Source: Lachnospiraceae bacterium (lineage in GTDB: Bacteria; Bacillota; Clostridia; Lachnospirales; Lachnospiraceae). Taken from it: a stretch of 64,000 nucleotides of DNA. Below are positions 53,945 through 62,175 of the stretch, piece by piece. The notes beneath the pieces were generated by a model. It did no database searches, had not been told where the DNA came from, and saw only the letters and a list, made by a program, of their open reading frames with translations. Position 1 is the stretch's first letter, and every line of letters starts with the position of its first letter. Location of the stretch: contig JAQVCW010000008.1 of the NCBI GenBank assembly GCA_028689585.1, forward strand, positions 54,398 to 118,397, written 5' to 3'. The translations under genes and the position numbers were made by a program.

Positions 53945-54103
53945 ATAGCAGTCTTTAAAAATAGCGACACAAAGGAAGTCACACAAGTGTGTGCAGCATA
54001 AGGCAGAGGAATGAGCCGATGCGGGCATCGGTGATTGACGACAACACAGTGATGTGCATACTTGTGTGGCTGAACTGTGTCGGTATTTTTGAAGACTGCT
54101 ATA
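53944..54103 (+). ncRNA. Long foldback: structured leader or small RNA
   Basis: TATAGCAGTCTTTAAAAATA (start of the 28-nt left arm, 53944-53971) pairs with the right arm (54076-54103), 26 of 28 positions. A second helix joins AGTCACACAAGTGTGTGCA (53977-53995) to TGCATACTTGTGTGGCT (54055-54071), and a third hairpin is CCGATGC-GG-GCATCGG (54016-54031). It has no T-run, so it probably continues into the next gene. A small mobile inverted-repeat element is the alternative. Confidence 0.5.
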
Positions 54104-54148
54104 AATAAAAAACTATCAAAAACAATCAGGAAGAGGTGTTTCGTAAAG

Positions 54149-54412
54149 ATGGAGAATGAAATATCTTTAAAAGGTATGGTTTCCATTAGCTTTTTGAAGA
54201 AAGAACGTTTTAGCGGTACTTATCAGGGAATGCGGTATATGCTCTGCATGTCGGAAGATAAAGTGAAGGCAACTGTTTATCCGGGCCCCTATTGCTGGGA
54301 AGCTACTCCGGATGATCAAAAGGAGTCAAAATTTTTTGAAGCATCCCAGGAAGGACTTCTAAAGGTGGTCGATTGGCTGAACCGGATTTATGGTGAAAAG
54401 TTCAAAATATGA
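54149..54412 (+). CDS. Small protein of unknown function next to a recombinase
   Basis: An 87-residue soluble protein that I do not recognise. The start is ATG 54149, after GAGGTG; a longer frame would read through the foldback. It alternates strands and ends in a helix: SLKGMVSISFLKKERFSGTYQGMRYMLC, KVKATVYPGPYCWEATPDDQKESKFF, EEGLLKVVDWLNRIYGEKF-like tail. YPGPYCWEATP is a distinctive loop. No membrane segment. It faces the recombinase gene tail to tail with no gap (stops at 54412 and 54413). Confidence 0.65.
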   Translation: MENEISLKGMVSISFLKKERFSGTYQGMRYMLCMSEDKVKATVYPGPYCWEATPDDQKESKFFEASQEGLLKVVDWLNRIYGEKFKI

Positions 54413-55504
54413 TTATTTTTCCCTTAAATGCACTGCGGATGCGGCACTTCGTCTGCGGTTGTCATCCATCGCTGCATAATGTTTTTTTGTAGTATTAACA
54501 TCTTTATGGCCAAGTACATCCGCAACCAGATAAATATCACCTGTTTCGCGGTATAGCGCTGTGCCATAGGTGCTTCGTAATTTGTGCGGGGTGATTTTCT
54601 TAGTGGTGGTAATTTCACGGGCATATTTTTTTACCATGTTTTCAACTGCCTGGACACCGATTCTTTTTTTCTGCGTGGAATAAAACAGGGCATTTTCTTC
54701 CCCGTTCACAGGGGTGATTCCATCGCGCAGATCCAGATAATTGCACAGGGCAGTTTCCACTTCTTCGCCGAAGTAGACATACATTTCGGAACCGCCCTTG
54801 CGGATCACCTTGATTCGTCCGTTCTTAAAATCCACATCCTGAATATCCAGACCGACACATTCCGAGACACGAATACCGGTTCCCAGCAGCAGCGTCACAA
54901 TAGCCAGATCCCTGGTTTTTGTCTTTTCATAGTACATTTTCTTCTGGCCGGTGAGTTTGTCGCCTCCATGCTCAATATAATCCAGCAGAGCTGCCGTTTC
55001 ATCATCATCCAGGCGGACAATGGCTTTTTCATGTAATTTGGGCATGTCTACCAAAAGAGTAGGATTTCTCTGAATCATCTGCCGTTTATAAAAGTAGGCA
55101 TAAAAACTGCGCAATGCAGACATTTTTCTCTTTAATCCGCGTTCGCCATTGGTAATCTGCGCAGAACGATTGGAACCGGCAGTTTTTTCGCTGATATCAT
55201 AGACTTTCAGATATTCCTGATATTCTTCAATATCAATTGCCTCCAACTGATCGAGTACAGAGATGGAAATATTGGTAATTTCCATATTTTTGCAAAGGGG
55301 ATTTGCCTCCTGCAGATAACGAAAAAAAGTCCGGATATCATATGCATAAGACAAACGGGTTTTTGTAGATGTGGTGGGCTCCATTGCCCGAAAATAGCTT
55401 TTTGAAAAAACAGGCAACGTAGTCAGCACCTCACGGAGCTGAAGGATATTCTGCACATCCATTTGATCGTGGTATGTGGTAATATAAGTAGATGTTTTGT
55501 CCAT
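54413..55504 (-). CDS. XerS-like tyrosine recombinase
   Basis: A 363-residue phage-integrase-family recombinase. Catalytic residues: Arg in LLLGTGIRVSECVGLDI (about 211-227), Lys in KVIRKGGSEMYVYF, His-x-x-Arg in ITPHKLRSTYGTALYR (about 305-320), His in VADVLGHKDVNTTKKHYAAM and the nucleophile Tyr in KHYAAM. The N-terminal SAM-like domain (about 40-140) is complete. It is about 60 residues longer than XerC/XerD, and the segment YYEKTKTRDLAIVTLLLGTGIRVSE resembles streptococcal XerS, a single-protein dif recombinase. No integrated element can be seen beside it, which favours a housekeeping or resolvase role over a phage integrase. Confidence 0.85.
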   Translation of the reverse strand: MDKTSTYITTYHDQMDVQNILQLREVLTTLPVFSKSYFRAMEPTTSTKTRLSYAYDIRTFFRYLQEANPLCKNMEITNISISVLDQLEAIDIEEYQEYLKVYDISEKTAGSNRSAQITNGERGLKRKMSALRSFYAYFYKRQMIQRNPTLLVDMPKLHEKAIVRLDDDETAALLDYIEHGGDKLTGQKKMYYEKTKTRDLAIVTLLLGTGIRVSECVGLDIQDVDFKNGRIKVIRKGGSEMYVYFGEEVETALCNYLDLRDGITPVNGEENALFYSTQKKRIGVQAVENMVKKYAREITTTKKITPHKLRSTYGTALYRETGDIYLVADVLGHKDVNTTKKHYAAMDDNRRRSAASAVHLREK

Positions 55505-55558
55505 AGTAGAAATTCCTCTTATTTTAGTTATATTTTATTATAATATATATTTTATCAG

Positions 55559-55585
55559 GATAGATATTTTACCTGTATATCTATC
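55559..55585. promoter_or_regulatory. Inverted repeat upstream of the recombinase gene
   Basis: GATAGATAT, spacer TTTACCTGT, ATATCTATC: a perfect 9-9-9 inverted repeat 55 bp before the recombinase start, in a very AT-rich stretch that also contains TATAAT-like boxes. It could be an operator or recombinase-binding site. In the rest of 55505-55839 I see only the terminator at 55768. Confidence 0.5.
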
Positions 55586-55767
55586 TATTTGATAAACATG
55601 TGTTTTGCGTATAGATCGTCCTCACGCACTAAACGTACTCCTCTATTTACAATTTGTCAAGCTAAAAAGACGGATTTGTTGTGTTTTCGGCACATCAGCT
55701 AAATGTTTGAATCGAAGGTGAGTTATGGCTCCCAATTCCTGCTTTTGGAACATAACTGTATTCTAAA

Positions 55768-55808
55768 AGCTGCCGCCTGAGAAAATTTCAGTTTCTCAGG
55801 CGGCAGCT
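55768..55808 (-). terminator. Terminator of the DUF1002 gene
   Basis: AGCTGCCGCCTGAGAAA (55768-55784), 7-nt loop, exact complement (55792-55808). On the minus strand the stem is followed by TTTAGAAT. Confidence 0.8.
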
Positions 55809-55839
55809 AATATTTACACTATCAATGAACTTTGTTAAA

Positions 55840-57828
55840 TTACTGGATTTCCAGTTCGTAAACAACGGTTGAGATGTAATTGCCATCTATGTCGTAGAAA
55901 TCTACGCTGAAGCTGGTCTTGCCGGACTGCAGGCAGGTCAGATTAAAGGAGGTTCCTGTCTCTCCGGAAAAATCAGTTACATCAAAGCTTACCATAGCGG
56001 CATCGTAGTTGCTGACAGACGCACTGGCAATACCTGTTGTTTCAGTCTGGAAATATACTGTGCCGGCTAATGGAGATCCGGTGGCGCTGACGGCAGCGAT
56101 TGCCGGAATGTTAAGCCCTACACCATAGGCATCCGTGTTGACTGCCCAGGAAGTGCTGAAGGATGCGGAGGAAGCTGCACCCTGTGCGCCTTCTGGCGTT
56201 CCGTCAGCGGACTGTGCGGCCATACCATCTATGGTAACGGTGTAGTTCTGTGATGGCTGAAGTATATAGTTGGTATTTACCAGAAGTTCTGTTCCACTGC
56301 TCCATCCCTGCTCCATCATATCACTGTCAGAGATAGGGGATGCTTTTATCTGAGTGGCATCTGCCAGGTCAACAGAACAGCATTCCGTACCAAACGCATC
56401 TGTAATTTTCAAAGTACCGGAAACAGGAACAATGTTTGTATCGGAAAATAATACTTTGATCTGACTTAAACCGGCATAGGCAAGGGTTCCGTACGTAGAA
56501 TCCGGTTTGCCAATTATCTGACCAAGTACAAACGCTTCTGCAGCATCAACTGCCGGTTCCACAGGCGCTTCCGTCATGTCGGAGTTCTCTGGTTCTGCTG
56601 TCTCACCGCCCATGATATCCACCGTAGGATTGTCGGTCGCAGAAGTATCGGTCTGTCCGTCCATGTTTTCAGTAGTTTCCGGGATATCGATCTGTCCGTC
56701 TATATTTTCAGTAGTTTCCGGAATATCGATCTGTCCGTCTGTATATTCGGTAGATGCCGTTGTTTCTTCTGGTATTTGGGCTTCTGCTGCATTCGGGTCT
56801 GAGTAAGTATCGGAAGTCGTAATTTCAAATCCATCGGGAGCCTGCGTCTCGGCTTCTGCAGAAGGAGCTTCTGTCTGCACCGCATCCTGATTGGTGGCAT
56901 CGATGTTGGTGTCTTCGCCTAAAGCGGAGTCATCCGTATTCATCAAAATACTGTCCGGATCCAGAGGTGCTTCTGTCGCAGCTTCGGTGGACGCTTCGGT
57001 TTCCGCAGCAGCTTCGGTGGTCTGAAGTTCATCTATCTTACTGTTGATATCACCTACATTGCTCTCAACACGCTGCAGAGTATCTTTCATCTCGTCGTAA
57101 TTATACTGCTGCTCTGCAATCTGAGTCATCAGACCGGTCAGAAGCGCTTTGTCTTCATCGGAAAGAACTATTTCGGAGTTGTCATCCACTACATCATCAA
57201 CAATCTCTTCTACCTGCTCTGGTTCCATTACCTGACCTTGAATTACCTGAATTTTAATTTCGTTGACAATGTTGGTCGCCTGCTGCTGTCCCACTTCATT
57301 GGCAATGGTGCCGGTAGCAATCAATTCCTGAGTAGCCAGTTCTTTCTTAACCGGATCCAGGGTGGTTCCGCTGGCTGATTCATAAGCCATGATGATTCCG
57401 GTCAAAGCGCCGGTACCGGATACTTCAAATGGAGAAGCAGCCAGTACATCACAGTTCACTACTCCGGAAGTGGATAAGGTGGTGGCAATCATATTGCTGG
57501 TAACCCAGCTCAGATTTGCTGTCTTAACCTGAATACCGCCGGAAGTGGTTGGGCAGACAAGTGCACAGCTAAAGGTTTTTGTACCGATCTGTTCCAGCGG
57601 CACATAGGAACCAAGGTGATTTCTCTCATCCTGATTGGTAATTGTCAATGTCTGGATATTTTGTCCTGCAATGCCAAAATATTTTAATACCGCTGTTTTC
57701 TGATCATTTGTTAAATCAGCACCGAGGGTAACTACCTTCTGCCCGTCAGCATAAGCGGTACCTGGAATACAAAGCGCAAGGCAGAGGCTTCCAAGCATTA
57801 CGCAGCTTAATAATTTTTTCTTTATCAT
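55840..57828 (-). CDS. Secreted DUF1002 domain protein with acidic repeat linker
   Basis: A 662-residue exported protein. Signal peptide 1-27 (KKKLLSCVMLGSLCLALCIPGTAYADG). The DUF1002 domain (about 30-265; GADLTNDQKTAVLKYFG, NERNHLGSYVP-like motif, ASPFEVSGTGALTGIIMAYE) is the same family as Bacillus YpuA, of unknown role. A disordered Thr/Glu/Asp/Ala-rich region follows (about 275-430), including a 13-residue tandem repeat (DGQIDIPETTENI, about two and a half copies). A beta-rich C-terminal part (about 430-662) looks like an Ig-type or SLH-free surface domain. The gene has a clear promoter and terminator. It probably stays in the wall or outside. Confidence 0.8.
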   Translation of the reverse strand: MIKKKLLSCVMLGSLCLALCIPGTAYADGQKVVTLGADLTNDQKTAVLKYFGIAGQNIQTLTITNQDERNHLGSYVPLEQIGTKTFSCALVCPTTSGGIQVKTANLSWVTSNMIATTLSTSGVVNCDVLAASPFEVSGTGALTGIIMAYESASGTTLDPVKKELATQELIATGTIANEVGQQQATNIVNEIKIQVIQGQVMEPEQVEEIVDDVVDDNSEIVLSDEDKALLTGLMTQIAEQQYNYDEMKDTLQRVESNVGDINSKIDELQTTEAAAETEASTEAATEAPLDPDSILMNTDDSALGEDTNIDATNQDAVQTEAPSAEAETQAPDGFEITTSDTYSDPNAAEAQIPEETTASTEYTDGQIDIPETTENIDGQIDIPETTENMDGQTDTSATDNPTVDIMGGETAEPENSDMTEAPVEPAVDAAEAFVLGQIIGKPDSTYGTLAYAGLSQIKVLFSDTNIVPVSGTLKITDAFGTECCSVDLADATQIKASPISDSDMMEQGWSSGTELLVNTNYILQPSQNYTVTIDGMAAQSADGTPEGAQGAASSASFSTSWAVNTDAYGVGLNIPAIAAVSATGSPLAGTVYFQTETTGIASASVSNYDAAMVSFDVTDFSGETGTSFNLTCLQSGKTSFSVDFYDIDGNYISTVVYELEIQ

Positions 57829-57890
57829 TCTTTATTATCCCCTTTCAAACGAACCCATAATAAATTAAGTTTTGCTCGTATCTGCAAATA

Positions 57891-57919
57891 ATTATAGCAT
57901 TCGGAAAATTAAAGCGCAA
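57891..57919 (-). promoter_or_regulatory. Promoter for the DUF1002 gene
   Basis: Minus strand: TTGCGC (57914-57919), 17-bp spacer, TATAAT (57891-57896), about 65 bp before the ATG. Confidence 0.65.
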
Positions 57920-58087
57920 GCATTTCGAAGAGTGTTCTTTATTAAGCTTTCCTTAATGTTACTGGAGCAGGTTTGCCTGTAAGCAGTAATTTCTTAAGAT
58001 AATTTAAGTTGATTCCAGCGTGATTTCGTGCTACCCTAAACTTATAGAAGATATGGTGTATTATTATTGGGGGAAGGCGGTGATGTT

Positions 58088-59374
58088 ATGATGATACATG
58101 TGGGAAAAAGGTGTTTTAAAAAGCTTTGGGCAGTGCTGCTATTGTGGGGAGTAATCCTGCTTTGCCCAGTGATATCGGCAGAGGCGGCCCAAAGCAGCGG
58201 AAACGGCAATACGGCGGCAAGGAGCACAGCAGTTACATATAAGAAAACAGGCTCGGGAACCTGGGTGATCAAGGGAAGCAAGGTATATTTCCGTGATCAA
58301 AAGAACCGGCTGATTAGAAAAACATGGAAAAAGATTGACGGAAAGAACTACTATTTTGATGCTAAAGGTGTCAGAAAATCCGGCTGGTTTCTTTATAAGG
58401 GAAAAACTTATTTCCTGAATAAAGATGGACATATGCAGACCGGCTGGCTGTCAATGACCGGGAAAAAATATTATTTTTCCAAAAAGGGCATCATGCAGAA
58501 GGGATTTCTGCATATCGGCTCAAACTGGTTCTATGCCAATACCAAAACCGGAATCATAAGAACCGGCTGGGCAAAGATCAATGGAAAGAGATACTATTTT
58601 CGGAAAACAGGTACCATGAAAACCGGCTGGCTCAGCATAAATGGAAAAAGATATTATTTTACCGGATCCGGTGTGATGGTGACCGGAAATTATACGATCA
58701 AGGGCAAGAAGTACCTGTTTAATTCAGATGGAACATTAAATAAAAGTGCCGGACAGACAACGGTAAAACCAAAGGGAAAGATGGTTGCCCTGACGTTTGA
58801 TGACGGTCCGAGCCAATATACCAGAACGCTGCTTAATACGCTGGAACAATATCATGCAAAGGCTACTTTCTTCATGGTAGGTGAGAATGTATCGAACTAC
58901 TCTTCCACCGTAAGGAAAATGTATCAGATCGGATGTGAACTGGGAAATCATACGTACAATCATTCGAGGCTCACGTCCCTTAGCGTAAGCCAGATCCAAT
59001 ATCAGATATCCAGAACGAATGAGCGGATAAAAGCAATTACGGGCGTTAATCCTACTGTAATGCGTCCACCCTATGGCAGTTATAACAGCACCGTGCTGAA
59101 TTATGCCGGACTGCCGGCTGTATACTGGTCTATTGATCCAAGAGACTGGGATACCCTGAATACCTACAGTACGGTAGCGCATATAAAACAAAATGTCAGA
59201 GACGGCAGTATTATCTTAATTCATGACATCTACTCCTCTTCCGTACAGGCGGCAATTCAACTGATACCATGGCTTTCTCAGCAGGGCTACCAAATGGTTA
59301 CGGTCAGCGAAATGGGTAGATACCGCCTTGGCGGATTAAAAAACGGCAGTATTTACTTTAATATGTATCCGTAA
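58088..59374 (+). CDS. Wall-binding-repeat polysaccharide deacetylase
   Basis: A 428-residue secreted protein. The start is ATG 58088 (GAAGGCGGTG upstream; a TTG at 58067 is in frame). Signal peptide to about 34 (AEAAQS). Then about seven choline/cell-wall-binding repeats of the GWxxxxGKxYYFxxxG type (about 58-228), Lys-rich. The NodB deacetylase domain (about 232-420) has TFDDGPS, the metal pair NHTYNH, RPPYGSYN, DPRDWDT and the histidine in ILIHDIYSSS. It should remove acetyl groups from peptidoglycan or another surface polymer at the wall, giving lysozyme resistance in related cases. Confidence 0.88.
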   Translation: MMIHVGKRCFKKLWAVLLLWGVILLCPVISAEAAQSSGNGNTAARSTAVTYKKTGSGTWVIKGSKVYFRDQKNRLIRKTWKKIDGKNYYFDAKGVRKSGWFLYKGKTYFLNKDGHMQTGWLSMTGKKYYFSKKGIMQKGFLHIGSNWFYANTKTGIIRTGWAKINGKRYYFRKTGTMKTGWLSINGKRYYFTGSGVMVTGNYTIKGKKYLFNSDGTLNKSAGQTTVKPKGKMVALTFDDGPSQYTRTLLNTLEQYHAKATFFMVGENVSNYSSTVRKMYQIGCELGNHTYNHSRLTSLSVSQIQYQISRTNERIKAITGVNPTVMRPPYGSYNSTVLNYAGLPAVYWSIDPRDWDTLNTYSTVAHIKQNVRDGSIILIHDIYSSSVQAAIQLIPWLSQQGYQMVTVSEMGRYRLGGLKNGSIYFNMYP

Positions 59375-59377
59375 TTC

Positions 59378-59460
59378 CTTTCGTTCTTGTATAGGAAAGT
59401 GCGCCTATACGAGAACAGCCTTCGGCATATGGATGCGCAGCTACGCGCGCGGAACGAAAG
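59378..59460. terminator. Complex hairpin between convergent genes
   Basis: CTTTCGTTC (59378-59386) pairs with GAACGAAAG (59452-59460); an inner hairpin GTTCTTGTATAGG (59383-59395) pairs with CCTATACGAGAAC (59404-59416). It may end transcription from both sides. Confidence 0.5.
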
Positions 59461-59477
59461 CTGTATCTCTTCAGAGA

Positions 59478-59972
59478 TTATTTTATCTCAGTGGAATAAT
59501 AAGGGAGCACCAGCTTCTGGCCGTAGTAAATCGCATCGCTTTTCATATTATTGATCTCTTTGATTTCCTGGATGTAAGAATTTATGGAAGAATAGCTTTC
59601 GGTAATATGCTGCTGTGCGATGTCCCACAGGGTATCGTCACAACGGACCGTAACGGCTGTGTAATACTTGTAGACAGGAACCTTTATTGTATGGATACGG
59701 GAAAATCCGGTCAGTACGGCGCCCAGCATAAACATTACCGCTGCGGCAAGGAGAAACATTTGAATTCTTTTTTTCAGAGCAGCTCTCTGGCGCTGCAGGT
59801 GAATTCTCCGGATGCGTTCCGGCCGGCTGCAGGTGACACTGCTGGAAATACCGCTAGCTGAACTGTGGAAGGATCTGGCTCTTGTTTCCTGCTTCTCTCC
59901 CATGCCCTGCTGGTAATAGTACCCATATCGCTTTGTCCGTTCTGTTCTTTGATTTACAACTGAAATTAACAT
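59478..59972 (-). CDS. LysM membrane protein divergent from lexA (YneA-like)
   Basis: A 164-residue protein with a basic cytoplasmic N-terminus (1-68), one membrane helix (about 71-92: IQMFLLAAAVMFMLGAVLTGF) and an outside LysM domain (about 105-160: YYTAVTVRCDDTLWDIAQQHI, KEINNMKSDAIYYGQKLVLP). In Bacillus, yneA stands divergent from lexA, has a membrane helix plus LysM, and blocks division during SOS. Position, architecture and the LexA-type boxes in the shared control region support the same role; the N-terminus is longer than in YneA. GGGAGGG precedes the ATG. Confidence 0.82.
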   Translation of the reverse strand: MLISVVNQRTERTKRYGYYYQQGMGEKQETRARSFHSSASGISSSVTCSRPERIRRIHLQRQRAALKKRIQMFLLAAAVMFMLGAVLTGFSRIHTIKVPVYKYYTAVTVRCDDTLWDIAQQHITESYSSINSYIQEIKEINNMKSDAIYYGQKLVLPYYSTEIK

Positions 59973-60033
59973 ATACTCACCCTCCCTAAAACATCAGTCA
60001 TCCTTGTGAACTGCAGTCTGTTCTCATACAGAG

Positions 60034-60122
60034 GAACAGATGTTCTTTATGAGGATAATTATAATACCCGAACATGCGTTTGTCAACTGAAAAATCGAAC
60101 AAACATTCTAAACATTTGTTTG
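60034..60122. promoter_or_regulatory. LexA operators of the SOS control region
   Basis: Four boxes of the Gram-positive GAAC-N4-GTTC type: GAACAGATGTTC (60034-60045, perfect), CGAACATGCGTTTG (60069-60082), CGAACAAACATTCT (60096-60109) and TAAACATTTGTTTG (60109-60122). The second lies in the spacer of the minus-strand promoter, the fourth touches the lexA -35. Confidence 0.8.
60058..60086 (-). promoter_or_regulatory. Consensus promoter of the LysM (SOS) gene
   Basis: Minus strand: TTGACA (60081-60086), 17-bp spacer, TATAAT (60058-60063), both perfect, with a LexA-type box inside the spacer and another just downstream. Confidence 0.85.
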
Positions 60123-60148
60123 CGTTTCCGGTAGGCTTATGCTATACT
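60120..60148 (+). promoter_or_regulatory. Promoter of lexA
   Basis: TTGCGT (60120-60125), 17-bp spacer, TATACT (60143-60148). It overlaps a LexA-type box at the -35, fitting autorepression. Confidence 0.7.
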
Positions 60149-60283
60149 GAAAATAATTAAACTGGACTGACACGATATGTCAAGTTTTTATGGATGTTTT
60201 AAGCGAGATATGAAAATAAAGGTGGTTATCAGGGCTGCATCCGCTCTGGCTTCACCTCACAACAATGGCTGGAGGATACTGCT

Positions 60284-60904
60284 ATGGACAATGGTAGAAT
60301 AACGAAAAAACAGGAAGAGATTCTGACATATATAAAAAATGAAATTCTTAACAGGGGGCTTCCGCCTACTGTCAGAGAGATATGTGAGGCAGTGAATTTA
60401 AAATCAACCTCTTCCGTACATGCGCATCTGGAGAGTCTGGAGAAGAACGGATACATCAGGCGTGATTCCACAAAGACAAGGGCGATTGAGATTTTGGATG
60501 AGAACTTTAATCTTTCCCGCAGGGAGATGGTGAATGTTCCGGTGATTGGTACTGTGGCAGCCGGACAGCCGATTCTTGCGATTGAGAATATCGAAAACTA
60601 CTTTCCTATTCCGGCGGAGTACATGCCCAACGAACAGACCTTTTTATTGAGAGTAAAAGGGGAAAGCATGATAAACGCGGGTATTTTAGACGGGGATCAT
60701 GTATTGGTACAGAAACAGTCTGCAGCGGAAAACGGCGATATGGTAGTTGCTCTCGTGGGTGATTCTGCCACGGTAAAGACCTTTTACAGAGAGGATGGCT
60801 ACTACCGCCTTCAGCCGGAAAACGACACCATGGATCCGATCATTATTCGTGGAGATCTTAATATTCTAGGAAAAGTATTTGGAGTGTTCCGCTTCTTCCA
60901 CTAA
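60284..60904 (+). CDS. lexA: SOS transcriptional repressor LexA
   Basis: A 206-residue repressor that self-cleaves when RecA filaments form. Winged helix about 1-65 (LPPTVREICEAVNLKSTSSVHAHLESLEKNGYIRRDSTKTRAIEI). The Ala-Gly cleavage site is in VIGTVAAGQPILA (about 87-99), the catalytic serine in KGESMINAGILDGDHVLVQ and the lysine in LVGDSATVKTFYREDGYYRLQPEN. AATGGCTGGAGG precedes the ATG. Normal length and complete active site. Confidence 0.96.
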   Translation: MDNGRITKKQEEILTYIKNEILNRGLPPTVREICEAVNLKSTSSVHAHLESLEKNGYIRRDSTKTRAIEILDENFNLSRREMVNVPVIGTVAAGQPILAIENIENYFPIPAEYMPNEQTFLLRVKGESMINAGILDGDHVLVQKQSAAENGDMVVALVGDSATVKTFYREDGYYRLQPENDTMDPIIIRGDLNILGKVFGVFRFFH

Positions 60905-60921
60905 AGAATACCGTTAACGTA

Positions 60922-60960
60922 AAAGAACGGGTACATACAATATGTATTCCGTTCTTTTTT
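60922..60960 (+). terminator. Terminator after lexA
   Basis: AAAGAACGGGTACATA pairs with TATGTATTCCGTTCTTT, followed by a T-run. It can also serve the convergent SseB gene. Confidence 0.7.
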
Positions 60961-61001
60961 GAACACTTATATAATTTCTCAATTTGAAATTTCAATAAAT
61001 T

Positions 61002-61802
61002 CTATTGCTGGAAGCGCTTCTGCAGACCTAACAGGAGCTCTCTTGGCATCATAATGTGATAGCCGCCAGGATTGAGCATGAAGCCTTTCGCATCCTTTAC
61101 CAGCAGCTTGGATAATTCAGCGTATGGAACAGCGATTGCTTTCAGCTTTTTCGCTTTGTTGAATTTCTGGAATTCAAGAGCATCGGAAAAGATAGGCTGG
61201 AGGATTTCTTCGTTTTTGTTCTTTAAGATCGGCAGTTTATACTGCTTGGTTTTTAACTTTTCGGTATCACTTTCAGAGCCCTCGTTTAATTCGATGCCTA
61301 CAATATATTTACTCTTAACCATATTGGCAGCCAGCTCTTCTTCCAGCTCTTTGATGTTCTCTTTTTCTTCATTGGGAACCGGACGGGAAGCCTCCTGCAT
61401 AAAATAAAGACCGGTAAGCTGCAGTTGTGGATTTAAGATTGGACGTTCTGCGGGTTTCAGCTTGGAATAATCCGGCTGTTTTACCAGGTCACTCAGCTCA
61501 ATCGTTGTTGTAGCGCCTTCATCCACAAATACCAGTTCATTTACACCCATGGTAAACAGGGAGGAGAAAAACTGTAAAAACTGCTCGTTTTTATACTGAA
61601 CGCCTCTCAGCAGTACTTTTCTTTCGGTATATTTCTTTGCAAATTCCTGAAGAAGGGCTTCTGACTCAAAAATCCAGACCTGATCGTTAAAAGATTCGGG
61701 ATCACAGACAATCAGAGGCATGCCGGTAAAGGCACAATAAGAAACCAGCATAGTTTCACGCTGCTGCACTTTTTTAATTAAAAAACTTTTGTCTACTGCC
61801 AT
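61002..61802 (-). CDS. SseB-family protein
   Basis: A 266-residue soluble protein whose C-terminal 100 residues match the SseB N-terminal-type domain (YKLPILKNKNEEILQPIFSDALEFQKFNKAKKLKAIAVPYAELSKLL, then GFMLNPGGYHIMMPRELLLGL). The N-terminal half (about 1-110) is a second, weaker copy of a similar alpha/beta fold (MPLIVCDPESFNDQVWIFESEALLQEFAKKYTERK). A basic/acidic linker joins them. Function in Firmicutes is not known to me. It follows rsfS after one base and ends the minus-strand operon. Confidence 0.75.
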   Translation of the reverse strand: MAVDKSFLIKKVQQRETMLVSYCAFTGMPLIVCDPESFNDQVWIFESEALLQEFAKKYTERKVLLRGVQYKNEQFLQFFSSLFTMGVNELVFVDEGATTTIELSDLVKQPDYSKLKPAERPILNPQLQLTGLYFMQEASRPVPNEEKENIKELEEELAANMVKSKYIVGIELNEGSESDTEKLKTKQYKLPILKNKNEEILQPIFSDALEFQKFNKAKKLKAIAVPYAELSKLLVKDAKGFMLNPGGYHIMMPRELLLGLQKRFQQ

Positions 61803-61803
61803 A

Positions 61804-62175
61804 TCATTTTTCTCCTTTTTCTAATTCTTCCAGTGAAATTGAACTTCCATCTCTCCAAATGCGTTCCAGATCGTAAAACAGTCTGTTTTCAGTATCGAAG
61901 ATATGAACTATTATATCACCATAGTCCATCAAAATCCAGTTGGCAGTTTGATAACCTTCTGTCTGTTTCACGCGATAGCCGGCTTTGAACAGCATCTCAT
62001 CCACATTGTCAGCCATGGCCTGTACCTGATTGCGGTTCGTTCCGGATGCAATCAGAAAATAGTCTGCGAGAACGCTCACTTTTTCAATATTAATGATGCG
62101 GATATCTTCCGCTTTTTTTTCATCCAGTGCGTGATATGCGATTGCTGCCATTTCTTTTGCGTTTTTATCGGTCAT
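61804..62175 (-). CDS. rsfS: Ribosomal silencing factor RsfS
   Basis: A 123-residue protein that binds L14 on the free 50S subunit and blocks joining when nutrients are short. Family segments: MAAIAYHALDEKKAEDIRIINIEKVSVLADYFLIASGTNRNQVQAMADNV and TANWILMDYGDIIVHIFDTENRLFYDLERIW. The start overlaps yqeK by four bases. Confidence 0.95.
   Translation of the reverse strand: MTDKNAKEMAAIAYHALDEKKAEDIRIINIEKVSVLADYFLIASGTNRNQVQAMADNVDEMLFKAGYRVKQTEGYQTANWILMDYGDIIVHIFDTENRLFYDLERIWRDGSSISLEELEKGEK

Noticed and set aside
54413..55504. Integrase of an integrated phage or ICE
   Set aside because: No other phage or conjugation genes, no tRNA target and no att-like direct repeats are seen around it.
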